A stretch of 11,037 nucleotides of DNA from Candidatus Zixiibacteriota bacterium (GCA_018816665.1 JAHIVM010000213.1:1-11037), one strand, 5' to 3'; counted from the stretch's first letter, positions 1-8,428 are shown. Program-made: numbers and translations. Notes: generated by a model from the sequence alone, not told the origin.

Positions 1-1
1 G

Positions 2-1120
2 ACGGCGGGAGATCTGAACAGCCTGAGAAACAGCAGGCTGCTGACCTCAGACAATGTCAGCAGAACCAAGTCCTCTCTGAAACCGGATGGCGTCCTATAT
101 GTGATGACGGAGTATGATACAGATCGATATGTAAACGATGACATCGCGGGATTGCTTTCGGTTCTCAACAGCACACTCCGGCTGTCGTTTGACAATGTAT
201 CCTTCTGGCCCGGGACTCGCACGTTGATATTCGCCTCCGATGCTCCGTTGGAGGCCCTCGATGAAAATACGCTGGCGTCCCGTATCGCCGGTCTTGCGTA
301 TATGCCGGTGCATGTGAATGACTACCTGCTCTACGATCGCTTTGAACCGCTGAAAACAGAGCGTTTGGAGGAGGCGTTACAGTCGGGTGCGCCGGTCCAT
401 TCGCTGGATCGTCCGGTTCTGAACCATCTTCACGCGGCCTGGCAGTCCCATGCGTTTGCCGTAGACAGGTTTATTCTTGGGAGTGTGCTGGGAGCATCGT
501 GGTGGCTGATGCTGCTGCCGCTGGCAGTGGCAGTGTGCTGGGTACTGTCGCTGCGCGGCAAGTCGGCCGGCCGACAGTACGGCCTGTTTTTGTACTTCAC
601 CGCCGGTGTGTCCTCGCTGGCCCTGGAATTGATCGGCTTTTATGTTTATCAGTCTACGGTCGGCTCGTTGTACTCGGAATTGGCCGTTTTGATTGGCGTA
701 TTCATGCTGGGATTGGCGGCAGGGACATGGGTAACCGTGCGCTGGACGAACGACCGATCCGGAATCTCCGCCCTGATTGTCCTGATCGGTGCGGCGGTGC
801 TGTATCTGGGCATGTTTGACCGTGTGCATCCAAATCTGCTGTTAGTGTTTCACCTGCTCTTTTTCTTTACCACCGCCCTCGGGACGGGCAGTCTGTTTGT
901 GTTTGCGACTCGTCGGTACTATGGTCGGTCGAAATCGAATCGTGGGCTGGGGTATGCCGTGGAACTGGCGGGGTCGGCGCTGGGAGCGCTGGTCACGACC
1001 ACGTTGTTGCTGCCGAGAATCGGGTTGCGGTCACTCATGTGGTGGATAATCGGACTGCTGGTGCTTGCCTTGGCGGGGGCGGTGATTTCTTTGCGTCGAG
1101 AACCGGTTGCGCGTGTCTGA
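2..1120 (+). CDS. Membrane-fused spermidine-synthase-like protein (5'-truncated)
   Basis: The reading frame is open from base 2 with no stop, so the gene begins before the window; about 372 C-terminal codons are visible. The first residues match the end of the Rossmann aminopropyltransferase fold: an arginine/threonine stretch followed by LKPDGVLYVMTEYDT, the usual 'L-x-P-x-G-V-L' strand of spermidine synthases. A polar segment follows (to about base 470), then roughly six or seven hydrophobic helices between about 500 and 1100, including an ELIGFYVYQSTVG segment and a GYAVELAGSALGALVTTTLL segment resembling the membrane half of fused 'MFS/spermidine synthase' proteins. Family membership is inferred from these patterns. 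The catalytic aspartates lie upstream, so enzymatic competence cannot be judged, and many fused members have no proven polyamine activity. It converges on the polyferredoxin gene, with four bases between stops. An internal GTG/ATG near 101-104 is not the true start because homology-like sequence continues upstream. Confidence 0.8.
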   Translation, partial: TAGDLNSLRNSRLLTSDNVSRTKSSLKPDGVLYVMTEYDTDRYVNDDIAGLLSVLNSTLRLSFDNVSFWPGTRTLIFASDAPLEALDENTLASRIAGLAYMPVHVNDYLLYDRFEPLKTERLEEALQSGAPVHSLDRPVLNHLHAAWQSHAFAVDRFILGSVLGASWWLMLLPLAVAVCWVLSLRGKSAGRQYGLFLYFTAGVSSLALELIGFYVYQSTVGSLYSELAVLIGVFMLGLAAGTWVTVRWTNDRSGISALIVLIGAAVLYLGMFDRVHPNLLLVFHLLFFFTTALGTGSLFVFATRRYYGRSKSNRGLGYAVELAGSALGALVTTTLLLPRIGLRSLMWWIIGLLVLALAGAVISLRREPVARV

Positions 1121-1124
1121 CCAC

Positions 1125-2789
1125 TCAGGTCCTTTTGCGTTCCAGCAGTAGCTGGTTTTCGGGCGATCGCGACTCCCCAACATTGGTCACATAGACTGCC
1201 GGTTGATCGTTGACCGGGCAGGCAAACTCGCATGCGCCGCAACCGGTGCAGAGTTCCGGATCAACATGCGGCCGTTTGACCACGACCGCTTCCCCTTTTC
1301 GATTGGTCACCGTCTCTTCTTTCAGGTAAATCGCTTTCGGCGATGTGGGACACCACTCCTCACAGACGATACACGGGCGATCCATCGCCCAGGGAAGGCA
1401 GCGACCTTGATCTAGAAAGGCAGTACCGATGCAGTTCGCGGCCGTGTTCTTGTCGCCGATCTTGCGCTGTTGGGTGAGTTCCTCGATAGCACCGGTGGGG
1501 CAGACCTGGCCGCACAGGGTGCAGGTCGGTTCGCAATATCCGACCTTGGGAATCAGGATCGGGGTCCACAGGCCCTCGAATCCGGCTTCCAGAAGTGTTG
1601 GGTGCAGTGCATTGTTGGGACACACCCGCATGCATTGACCGCACCGGATGCAACGGGCCAGGAAACCGTCCTCAGGTGTGGAGCCGGGCGGACGGATCAG
1701 GCGGGGGTTGGCATTTTCGTAGAAAGCATCGCCGGCCCGGAACAGCGGCACCGCCGCCAGTCCTCCGGCAACCGAGGCGACAACCTTGCGGCGTGAGATG
1801 TCTACAGTCTGCACCGGAGCCGGGTTCGCTTTGGAGCCCTCGCGAGCCGGGAAGAACTTGAAACTGAGTGACCCCTCCGGGCACGCCGCCTGGCAATTCA
1901 GGCACAGATGACATTCGGTTTGCCGCCATTTCGATCCAACATCAGGATTGTCGGCGCCCTGGCAGGCCAGCAAACACTTCTGACAATTGGTGCAGCTTTT
2001 TTCGTCTTTCTCGAGTCCAAAAATCGCAAAACGGGAGAAGATGCCCAGCAACGCTCCCAGGGGACAAATCCCCCGACACCAGAAGCGAGTGAAAACACGA
2101 TTCAGAACTAAGACTAACAGAAAGAACACACCCAGCGCGAGAATACCGTGAAAGTGAGCCAGCCGGTAGGGCAGGATAGTCTCGCTGAGTCCGTCGTAGA
2201 CAACCTGTGCGGCGGCGCCCAGGGGCGGGAAACCCCAGCCCTGAGCCCAGGTGAGGCTTTGCATGGCGGCTACGTGGATGAGCGGGATAACTACCGTGCC
2301 GATAGATCGTGCGAGCAGCGGCAAAGGGTCGAGCAGTCCGGCCTGCAGACTACCGGCGAAAGCGGACCCCAGGACCACGAGCAGCACATAGTACTTGATG
2401 CGCTGATATTTTTTGTACCGGTTGGCATTGATCTTTCCCTTGCCGCGACGACCGATACGTTCCGACGGTATCTCGGAGATCCAGTGATTGAGAGTCCCCA
2501 GCGGACACACCCAGCCGCAGAAAAACCGCCCCAGGAAAATGGTTGGAATGAGGATAACCAGCGACCACAGCAGGCCTTTGTACAGTGTGCCGGTAGCCAG
2601 CAGGGTGGCCAGCGCCGTCAGGGGATCGAATTCCAGGGCAATCGACACCGGGTAGGGCAACTGTATGTTGGTCATGGTCGTGGGGGAGAAGTCGACCTCG
2701 AACGATGTCTTGAGAACCAGCCACACGAATATCACAAAAAACAACACCTGGGAAACACGACGAACATTGCGTACGGTGCGGGCGGTCAT
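1125..2789 (-). CDS. Polytopic polyferredoxin, NapH-NapG-like fusion
   Basis: A membrane iron-sulfur protein of about 554 residues, probably passing electrons across or along the cytoplasmic membrane. The N-terminal half is NapH/MauN/NosR-like: four to five hydrophobic helices, the two family motifs FCGWVCPLG (about residue 90) and WCRGICPLG (about 237), then two 4Fe-4S motifs, CTNCQKCLLAC (about 265) and CHLCLNCQAACP (about 293). Next comes SRRK at 332-335 followed by a short hydrophobic stretch, which resembles a Tat signal inside the protein. The C-terminal half is NapG/MauM-like, with cysteine motifs near 378 (CIRCGQCMRVCP), 417, 463 and 513 (CTGCGACEFACP). The start at 2789 is chosen because it gives an ATGA overlap with the upstream DUF362 gene; an in-frame ATG at 2807 adds six residues and has a similar weak ribosome site. 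Its partner is likely the co-transcribed Tat-exported DUF362 protein. Substrate and quinone/donor are unknown. Confidence 0.88.
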   Translation of the reverse strand: MTARTVRNVRRVSQVLFFVIFVWLVLKTSFEVDFSPTTMTNIQLPYPVSIALEFDPLTALATLLATGTLYKGLLWSLVILIPTIFLGRFFCGWVCPLGTLNHWISEIPSERIGRRGKGKINANRYKKYQRIKYYVLLVVLGSAFAGSLQAGLLDPLPLLARSIGTVVIPLIHVAAMQSLTWAQGWGFPPLGAAAQVVYDGLSETILPYRLAHFHGILALGVFFLLVLVLNRVFTRFWCRGICPLGALLGIFSRFAIFGLEKDEKSCTNCQKCLLACQGADNPDVGSKWRQTECHLCLNCQAACPEGSLSFKFFPAREGSKANPAPVQTVDISRRKVVASVAGGLAAVPLFRAGDAFYENANPRLIRPPGSTPEDGFLARCIRCGQCMRVCPNNALHPTLLEAGFEGLWTPILIPKVGYCEPTCTLCGQVCPTGAIEELTQQRKIGDKNTAANCIGTAFLDQGRCLPWAMDRPCIVCEEWCPTSPKAIYLKEETVTNRKGEAVVVKRPHVDPELCTGCGACEFACPVNDQPAVYVTNVGESRSPENQLLLERKRT

Positions 2790-3745
2790 CCGACTATCTC
2801 TTTGCATCCGGCGGCCTTGTAGTCAACCAGTCCCAGACCGGCCGCCCCGGCCAGGGTAATATGACTAACTGCATGGCCCTGCAGTCCCAGGTACTCGCAG
2901 GACCGAGCATCGACCGCTACCGGGTCTGTGCCGCAAATGACCGTGTCCTCCCTGACCACGTAGTCCAGCGATCCCCCCTGCGGGCCTCCCTGGGTAAGCA
3001 CGTGTGTAGCATCGACCACCGTCAGGGTTGGGTTGGCGAAAGCCGTCAGATCAACAATCGACTGGTCGATTTGCTGGTGGAGCTGATTGCGCCGTCCCCC
3101 GAGGATACCGTACAGGTTCTTCATGCCGATAGTGCATCGGGACAGCGAGTGCTGTTTGACGATCGGCATGTTGATCAATCGATCCGTCTCAATGAAATGG
3201 CGCAATACGGGCCATTCGGAAAGCAGCTTGCCGTTCAGGTCGACCGTCCGATAGTCCTCGTCAAGAGGCAGCAACACGCTGGCCCCGGCTTCCTCGGCGG
3301 CGGCTCGAACACCCGAGCGCAGGAAGCACCGGCGCGGATCATTGCAACTTACATCTGTCACCACAACCTGTACCGCACCTGCCGCTAGGCACAGGCGAAC
3401 CATCTCGCCGACCAGGGCCGGGTTGGTGTTGGCGGCCTGGGCGGGAGACCGATCCCAGCCGACATTGGGCTTGATAGTGACTCGTTCGCCCGACTTGACG
3501 AAGCGCTTGATACCACCGATTGCGTCAAGCGATCGATTCAGGGCGGATATCGGGTCCTCATGGCGGCAAAGCGCCACCGCCGGGTACCTGGTGTCGGCTG
3601 TTACTGTAAAAGACGGAATGGTGCCGGACACACCCGCAGGCCGGCTGAGGACATCCCGGTTATGGAATATCAGACCGGTTCCGCCCGTGACGGCGGCCAG
3701 TGCGACGGCTTTGCCGGTTTGTTTCAGGAAGTCTCGTCGTTCCAT
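2786..3745 (-). CDS. Tat-exported DUF362 protein (A)
   Basis: A 319-residue protein of the DUF362 family, whose biochemical role is unknown. It opens with a twin-arginine signal, ERRDFLKQ followed by an alanine/glycine-rich hydrophobic stretch (to about residue 27), so it is expected to be exported folded, often a sign of a bound cofactor. DUF362-type core motifs are visible: IKPNVGWDR (91-99), INMPIVKQHS (191-200), MKNLYGILGGRR (208-219), VVDA (243-246), GGPQGG (253-258) and TDPVAVDA (273-280). Cysteines are scattered and form no CxxCxxC ferredoxin motif. The ATG has a GGAG ribosome site five bases upstream. It is the first gene of a two-gene leftward operon, and its stop overlaps the polyferredoxin start (ATGA), implying translational coupling. 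DUF362 genes next to polyferredoxins are plausible redox partners; that role is inferred. Confidence 0.85.
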   Translation of the reverse strand: MERRDFLKQTGKAVALAAVTGGTGLIFHNRDVLSRPAGVSGTIPSFTVTADTRYPAVALCRHEDPISALNRSLDAIGGIKRFVKSGERVTIKPNVGWDRSPAQAANTNPALVGEMVRLCLAAGAVQVVVTDVSCNDPRRCFLRSGVRAAAEEAGASVLLPLDEDYRTVDLNGKLLSEWPVLRHFIETDRLINMPIVKQHSLSRCTIGMKNLYGILGGRRNQLHQQIDQSIVDLTAFANPTLTVVDATHVLTQGGPQGGSLDYVVREDTVICGTDPVAVDARSCEYLGLQGHAVSHITLAGAAGLGLVDYKAAGCKEIVG

Positions 3746-3908
3746 TGCTGCTCCGTAGGTATATGACGTAATAAAACCTGCCAGGAGCCACTCAGCAAGT
3801 TTGAATCCAACCCGACAGCAACTTCCGACCGTGACAAATCACTTGCCGTGCGACCGTCTCCCACCTACCTTAATTGTGGACGTCTTAATCCGATCAAGGA
3901 GGCTTTCT
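3746..3908. promoter_or_regulatory. Divergent intergenic region between two DUF362 genes
   Basis: These 163 bases separate the two divergent DUF362 operons and must hold both promoters. No strong sigma-70 pair is visible. The best rightward candidate is TTGCCG at 3843-3848, a 17-base spacer and TACCTT at 3866-3871, which is weak. A CGACCGT heptamer occurs twice (3826-3832 and 3851-3857) and could be an operator, but two copies of seven bases are poor evidence. An open frame continues upstream of 3909 to a TTG at 3801, but it lacks coding character. Confidence 0.4.
3896..3902 (+). promoter_or_regulatory. Strong ribosome binding site fixing the start of DUF362 protein B
   Basis: AAGGAGG lies six bases before the ATG at 3909, an ideal Shine-Dalgarno. 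The protein from 3909 then begins a few residues before its twin-arginine signal. This argues against longer starts further upstream in the same frame. Confidence 0.85.
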
Positions 3909-5129
3909 ATGGCCAAGCCGCAGTATCAATCAATGAATACCCGCCTGCATGTCGGTCGCAGGGATTTTCTCAAAACCACATCGATCGTGGGGGCCGGTCT
4001 GGTTCTGGGGACGCCCACGCTCATGGCTCAGGATGCGGCCCAGAAATCCGCACCTGAGAAGCCGCGGACAAATATTGACGAGATTGCCGCCATCCCGCGC
4101 ACTGAAACGTCGCTGCCGGGACCGTTCCCGGGCAAGGTGGTGCAGATCACTGATGAGAAGGCCATGGTTGACGACAAACCGCAGGCCGAGGTTGTGAGCC
4201 GGATGTTCGAGGCCGGACTGAACCGTCTGACGGGGAAAACCGCAACCGAGTCTTTCGATATGTTACTGAGCAAGGACGATGTCATAGGTATCAAGGTTAA
4301 TCCGGTTGGTGCGGGACTGATCAGCACCCGACTGGAACTAGTGGATGCCATTATTGCTTGGCTGGAGGCCAACGGCGTCGTGCGCGGCAACATCATCATC
4401 TGGGATCGGTTCGACAGCATGCTGACCGATGCCGGATTCACTGCTGACCGCTATCCCGGGATAGGTCTGGAAGGATTGCAGACCATGGATGAATCGGCGG
4501 CCGCCGGAGAATCCGAGGATGACTCCCGGTGGCTTGATGCCGACGGCAACCATGTGAGTGCGGGGTTGTTTGATCCTGAGGTATCGTATTGGGCCGATGT
4601 CGAGGCTCCCAAGGACAAGCCGTACCTGAATCAGCATGTGTTTAACGGCAAGGACTCGTATTTTGGAAAACTGCTCACGCAGAAGCTTACCAAAATCATC
4701 AACGTGCCGGTGTTCAAAAACACCGGGAACGGTATCTCCATAGCGACAAAGAATCTCGGCTACGGAGCTATCTGCAACACCGGCCGTCTGCACCGTCCGC
4801 TGTTTTTTGACGTGTGCACTGAGGTCCTGGCGTTCCCATGCATTCGCGATAAGCTGGTGCTGAACGTGGTTGACGGACTCCGTGGTCAGTACGATGGTGG
4901 ACCTATGCCTTCAGCCGAGTTCACCTACACATACAATACCCTGTTTTTTGCGACAGACCCGTTTGCGCTGGACATGGTGTGTCATGACCTGATGGTTGAG
5001 AAACGCAAAAGCATGGGCATCAAGGTGAACGAACACCCGATGTTCACCGAGTATCTGAAGTACGGACAGAAACTGGGGCTGGGTGTGGTAGGCAAAGACG
5101 AGATACAGCACGTCCAGGTGCAGGGGTAG
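3909..5129 (+). CDS. Tat-exported DUF362 protein (B)
   Basis: A 406-residue second DUF362-family protein. Residues 16-40 form a twin-arginine signal (GRRDFLKTT, a hydrophobic stretch, then a likely cleavage near LMAQ). The core repeats the motifs of the divergent paralogue: IKVNPVG (128-134), INVPVFKNTG (264-273), TKNLGYGAICNTGRLH (280-295), VVDGLRGQYDGGP (320-332) and TDPFALD (349-355). Compared with protein A it is about 85 residues longer, mostly through a polar, acidic insertion around 180-250. Function is unknown; export by Tat suggests folding, perhaps with cofactor, before transport. It starts the rightward operon and is followed four bases later by the DUF6599-like gene, so the two are almost certainly co-expressed. 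The start is chosen from the strong ribosome site. Confidence 0.85.
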   Translation: MAKPQYQSMNTRLHVGRRDFLKTTSIVGAGLVLGTPTLMAQDAAQKSAPEKPRTNIDEIAAIPRTETSLPGPFPGKVVQITDEKAMVDDKPQAEVVSRMFEAGLNRLTGKTATESFDMLLSKDDVIGIKVNPVGAGLISTRLELVDAIIAWLEANGVVRGNIIIWDRFDSMLTDAGFTADRYPGIGLEGLQTMDESAAAGESEDDSRWLDADGNHVSAGLFDPEVSYWADVEAPKDKPYLNQHVFNGKDSYFGKLLTQKLTKIINVPVFKNTGNGISIATKNLGYGAICNTGRLHRPLFFDVCTEVLAFPCIRDKLVLNVVDGLRGQYDGGPMPSAEFTYTYNTLFFATDPFALDMVCHDLMVEKRKSMGIKVNEHPMFTEYLKYGQKLGLGVVGKDEIQHVQVQG

Positions 5130-5133
5130 GACG

Positions 5134-6012
5134 ATGAGTATGTGGCCCAGGACGATCAGCGCAGGTGTTGTACTTCTGTTCGTTTGTTTCTCGTTTGCCG
5201 CGGCCGAGGTTGACATTCCGCCCGACAACTTCGTAGAGGGCTGGCAGAAATCCGAAGATCTCCTTCGCTTCGTCGGCCATGATCTTTACGGCCATATCGA
5301 CGGTGGCGCTGAGCTGTTCCACGAGTTCGGATTCGAACAACTGCTGGTCCAGCGCTATGCCCAGGGCGACAACGAGATAGATCTCGAAATCTACCAGATG
5401 ACTGAACCCACGGCCGCCCTGGGTATCTACCTTATGAAGTGTGGGACGGAGAAGCCGCTACCGGGTCTGGAAATGCGCAATAGCGGCGGAGCATCCCAGA
5501 TACTGCTTCTCAAGGACCGCTTTTTCATTCAGCTCAACAACTTCCTGGGCGACTCGACGCTGATCCCGGCAATGACAACTCTGGCCCGGCAGGTCACCGC
5601 CGGTCTGCCCGACCGGCAGCCGTTGGTCGTGATGGATGGATTGCCGCCGGAAGGCCTCATGTCCGGTTCGGCCCGGATCATACGGGGACCCTACGGCTTG
5701 CAGCCGATTTATACGTTTGGCAAGGGCGACATCCTGCAGTTGGACGGACGAATATTCGGGGCGGTGGGCGACTATGAAACCGAGGCGGGGGAGACCTGGA
5801 CGACCATCGTCATTCCATATCCCTCGCCCAAAAACGCACGTGCCGCTTTTGCCAATCTCACGGCGAACCTGGACGATTATCTGACCGTGACAGATCGCAA
5901 TGATTCCGCATTTACATTTCAGGATTATCGAAGCAAGTTTGGACTCGTGAGGGTACGGGACGGCGTGCTTGATATCCGAATCGATCTGGCGGCACAACCC
6001 GCCCTGCCATAG
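5134..6012 (+). CDS. Secreted DUF6599-like protein
   Basis: A 292-residue exported protein with a Sec signal peptide (hydrophobic residues about 8-23, likely cleavage after FAAA). The stretch DLYGHIDGGAELFHEFGF (50-67) followed by a YQMTEPTAALGIYL segment (87-100) is the signature I associate with the DUF6599 family, whose function is unknown. The rest is predicted mixed alpha/beta with no catalytic motif that I recognise. The ATG lies four bases after the stop of DUF362 protein B, and the GGGGTAGGA ribosome site overlaps that stop, implying translational coupling. This and the neighbours suggest it assists the DUF362/polyferredoxin system in the periplasm; that is inferred. It converges with the response regulator gene, 19 bases away. 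Confidence 0.78.
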   Translation: MSMWPRTISAGVVLLFVCFSFAAAEVDIPPDNFVEGWQKSEDLLRFVGHDLYGHIDGGAELFHEFGFEQLLVQRYAQGDNEIDLEIYQMTEPTAALGIYLMKCGTEKPLPGLEMRNSGGASQILLLKDRFFIQLNNFLGDSTLIPAMTTLARQVTAGLPDRQPLVVMDGLPPEGLMSGSARIIRGPYGLQPIYTFGKGDILQLDGRIFGAVGDYETEAGETWTTIVIPYPSPKNARAAFANLTANLDDYLTVTDRNDSAFTFQDYRSKFGLVRVRDGVLDIRIDLAAQPALP

Positions 6013-6031
6013 CGGCTGCCGGCATCGTAAG

Positions 6032-6721
6032 TCAGCCGACTATCAGCCGGAATCCCTTGCCGTGGATGCCCATGATTTCCACCTGGGGGTCATCCTTCAA
6101 ATACTTGCGCAGTTTGGAGATATACACATCCATGCTGCGACCGCTGAAGTAGCTTTCGCTTTCCCATACCTCCCGCAAAGCTTCCTCGCGGGTGAGGGTC
6201 TGGTTGACATGCAGGCAGAGCAATCGTAGCAGATCGGCCTCCTTGGGGGTCAGACTGATCTGTGATGTGCCCCGCTTGAGTGTCTGCCGGTTGTGATCGA
6301 AATGATACTCCCCGATGGTGAAAACATCCGGAGCTGCAGCAGATCCGGCGCCCTGGCAACGTTTGAGGACCGCCCGTATGCGCAGCATGAGTTCTTCCAT
6401 ACTGAACGGTTTGGTGATGTAGTCATCGCAACCGATCTTGAATCCCTGGATACGATCTTCTTTCATTGATTTGGCCGTTAGAAAAATCAACGGAATATCA
6501 TTGTCCCGGGAACGGACATCACCGGCAAACGAAAAACCGTCGCGCTTCGGCATCATGACATCGACCAGGCACAGGTCAAATTTTCCGGGAGCGAACGTGG
6601 CAGACCCCTGCTCGCCGTCGACACACAACGTGACATCAAACCCGTTCAACTGCAGATGCTCCTGAAGGATCAACCCCAGGTTGGTATCGTCTTCAAGCAA
6701 CAGGATCCGACCGGTTGCCAT
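6032..6721 (-). CDS. OmpR/PhoB-family response regulator
   Basis: A 229-residue transcription factor. The N-terminal receiver domain (about 4-118) has the acidic pocket ED at 10-11, the phosphoacceptor D54 in LVDVMMP, T82 in FLTAKS and K104 in TKPF, all intact. The C-terminal winged-helix domain (about 132-229) contains LTPKEADLLRLL, a recognition-helix segment SMDVYISKLRKYL, and the terminal GKGFRL wing typical of the family. Its architecture and wording resemble RprY-type regulators of Bacteroidetes. It is the second gene of the operon, three bases after the histidine kinase stop; its ribosome site GAGGTGAG lies inside the kinase's last codons. It is the likely binder of the TTAACA array at 8469-8504, which would make the system autoregulated. 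Identity as a response regulator is secure; targets are inferred. Confidence 0.96.
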   Translation of the reverse strand: MATGRILLLEDDTNLGLILQEHLQLNGFDVTLCVDGEQGSATFAPGKFDLCLVDVMMPKRDGFSFAGDVRSRDNDIPLIFLTAKSMKEDRIQGFKIGCDDYITKPFSMEELMLRIRAVLKRCQGAGSAAAPDVFTIGEYHFDHNRQTLKRGTSQISLTPKEADLLRLLCLHVNQTLTREEALREVWESESYFSGRSMDVYISKLRKYLKDDPQVEIMGIHGKGFRLIVG

Positions 6722-6724
6722 AGC

Positions 6725-8428
6725 TCACTCACCTCTCCGGCCGACCGGCAGGGCAACCCTGATTTCCGTGCCCGATCCCGGGGTACTGCGAAGGGAGATT
6801 GTCCCGCCATGGGCCTCCACCATGAGCCGGACATAACTCAAGCCCAGACCGAACCCCTTGACATTGTGCACATCGCCCGATGACACCCGGAAGTACTTAT
6901 CAAACACCGATTTTTGATCCGCCGGGCTGATGCCGATGCCGTTGTCTCTGACGGTGATCAGGATTCCGGTCGGTGTGTCCTGAGTTCCCACGACGATGCG
7001 CGGGTTCTCAGGCGAATACTTGTTGGCGTTGTCCAGCAGGTTGTGAATGATGTTGGACAAATGAACCGAGTCGCCGGCAATGATGGCAGAGGTTGCCTGC
7101 AGCCGGGCTTCGATGGCTCCTCCCCGATTCTGGACATGCAGGGCAACAGCATCAACAGCGTTCCCGATGATTTTGTGGATGTCCACATCGGTTGTGTTGA
7201 GTTCGTAGTCGCCCTCCTCCAGAACCGCCATTTGAAGAATCCGATCCACCTGCTGGCGCATGCGACGATTTTCGCTCTGGATCATCGCATTATACTTCAG
7301 CACGTGGTCTCGATCCTGACCGACATCCGGCCGGTCGATAGCCTCACAGGCCAGTTGGACCGTTGAGATCGGGGTTTTGAACTCATGAGTCATGTTGTTG
7401 ATGAACTCGACCAGCAGACCCGACAGTCGCTTCTGGGTCAATACCATACGAATGGAATACACAAAGCAGCCGACTATGACCAGCATAAAGGCGGCGGTAA
7501 GCAACAATACCGGACCGATCTTCTGCCAGACGTACATTTGCTGTCGGGGGAAATACACCACCAGGTCATTGCGTTCGCCGAAAATATCATAGGGGAACAA
7601 GCGAGTGCTGAACTCCGATGTTTTGAGCACCGCGGCCAGTTCGGGTGCGTTCGTGATACGCAGGGAGTCATCGGATCGTGATACTACGCCGTAGCGGTAG
7701 TCAATGTCCACGCCCGACTCCTTCAGGCTGGCCGCAATGAGCGAATCGAGCACGAGCGAGTCCAGGCGTTTTTCGATCGGTATGGCCTCAGCCAGGTTCA
7801 ACTGCTGCATAACCGACCGAATCATGATCCTGCGGGCGCTGTCGCCCTCATTGCGGGGCGGAAACATCTTCAGCCCGCCGTCCTTGTCCGACAGGAAGGC
7901 CCCGCTGTCGGCCCTGAACTGCACCTCGAAATTGATATCGTCGCCGTCGTAACGCCTGAGGTCAACCTCATGGTGGCCCGCCGGTTTAATGGTGTCAACA
8001 ATGACCTCGCGTTCAGCACCGTCCGGTGTGACCGCCCGGACCTCGACGTGCCGGGTATCGCGCAACTCGAAAAACATCACGCCGGTGTCTATCCACACGG
8101 GCGGTGGACACAACGAGTCGACCGTTGCAACATATATGCCGCCCACCCGGGCGCTGTCATGCACCTCAAGCTCGCTGGAATAGGCGGTCAACGAAACCTG
8201 GGTGGAACCGGCTATGGTTGTATCAGTGTCCAGGATCAGACGCACGGTCTCATCGCTCATCAGTCCCTGCGACACCAGATTCAGCGCTGTCTGCACGTTG
8301 TCGCGGAAAGCCTGTTCCTTCAGCGTATAGGCGTTGCTGATCAGCGCCGACTGGAGTATGGTCAGGCCCGTCAGCGCGATCACGATAAACACCACGATCA
8401 GCGTCACCGATTTTTTCTTCAGTGCCAT
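6725..8428 (-). CDS. Membrane sensor histidine kinase
   Basis: A 567-residue sensor kinase, partner of the adjacent response regulator. TM1 lies at about 7-29 and TM2 at about 304-328, enclosing a periplasmic sensor of some 270 residues. The cytoplasmic part holds the HisKA H-box NNMTHEFKTP, with the phosphoacceptor at H348. The HATPase_c motifs follow: N box NLLDNANKYS (about 460-470), G1 DNGIGIS (about 496) and G2 GFGLGLSYV (about 523). There is no obvious HAMP domain; only a short linker joins TM2 to HisKA. The sensor includes an I-x-x-R-L-D-S-L-like segment before TM2 that is common in Bacteroidetes kinases; its ligand is unknown. I chose the ATG at 8428 over the one at 8485, because the longer start would run through the operator array and the apparent promoter. 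No ribosome site precedes 8428, consistent with a leaderless transcript. Confidence 0.93.
   Translation of the reverse strand: MALKKKSVTLIVVFIVIALTGLTILQSALISNAYTLKEQAFRDNVQTALNLVSQGLMSDETVRLILDTDTTIAGSTQVSLTAYSSELEVHDSARVGGIYVATVDSLCPPPVWIDTGVMFFELRDTRHVEVRAVTPDGAEREVIVDTIKPAGHHEVDLRRYDGDDINFEVQFRADSGAFLSDKDGGLKMFPPRNEGDSARRIMIRSVMQQLNLAEAIPIEKRLDSLVLDSLIAASLKESGVDIDYRYGVVSRSDDSLRITNAPELAAVLKTSEFSTRLFPYDIFGERNDLVVYFPRQQMYVWQKIGPVLLLTAAFMLVIVGCFVYSIRMVLTQKRLSGLLVEFINNMTHEFKTPISTVQLACEAIDRPDVGQDRDHVLKYNAMIQSENRRMRQQVDRILQMAVLEEGDYELNTTDVDIHKIIGNAVDAVALHVQNRGGAIEARLQATSAIIAGDSVHLSNIIHNLLDNANKYSPENPRIVVGTQDTPTGILITVRDNGIGISPADQKSVFDKYFRVSSGDVHNVKGFGLGLSYVRLMVEAHGGTISLRSTPGSGTEIRVALPVGRRGE

Noticed and set aside
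377..829. 150-codon minus-strand frame inside the spermidine-synthase-like gene
   Set aside because: Antisense shadow; Gln/His/Arg-rich and without signal or domain.
2148..2822. 224-codon open frame on the plus strand opposite the polyferredoxin gene
   Set aside because: Antisense shadow of a secure gene; composition is rich in Gln, Gly and Arg with no motif.
3801..3908. N-terminal extension of DUF362 protein B to a TTG at 3801
   Set aside because: It would put 36 unrelated residues before the native start and ignore the ideal AAGGAGG site before 3909.
6013..6038. Possible bidirectional terminator: CGGCTG and CAGCCG inverted repeat between the convergent genes
   Set aside because: The stem is only six bases with a 14-base loop, one arm lies in the regulator's last codons, and no T-run follows on either strand.
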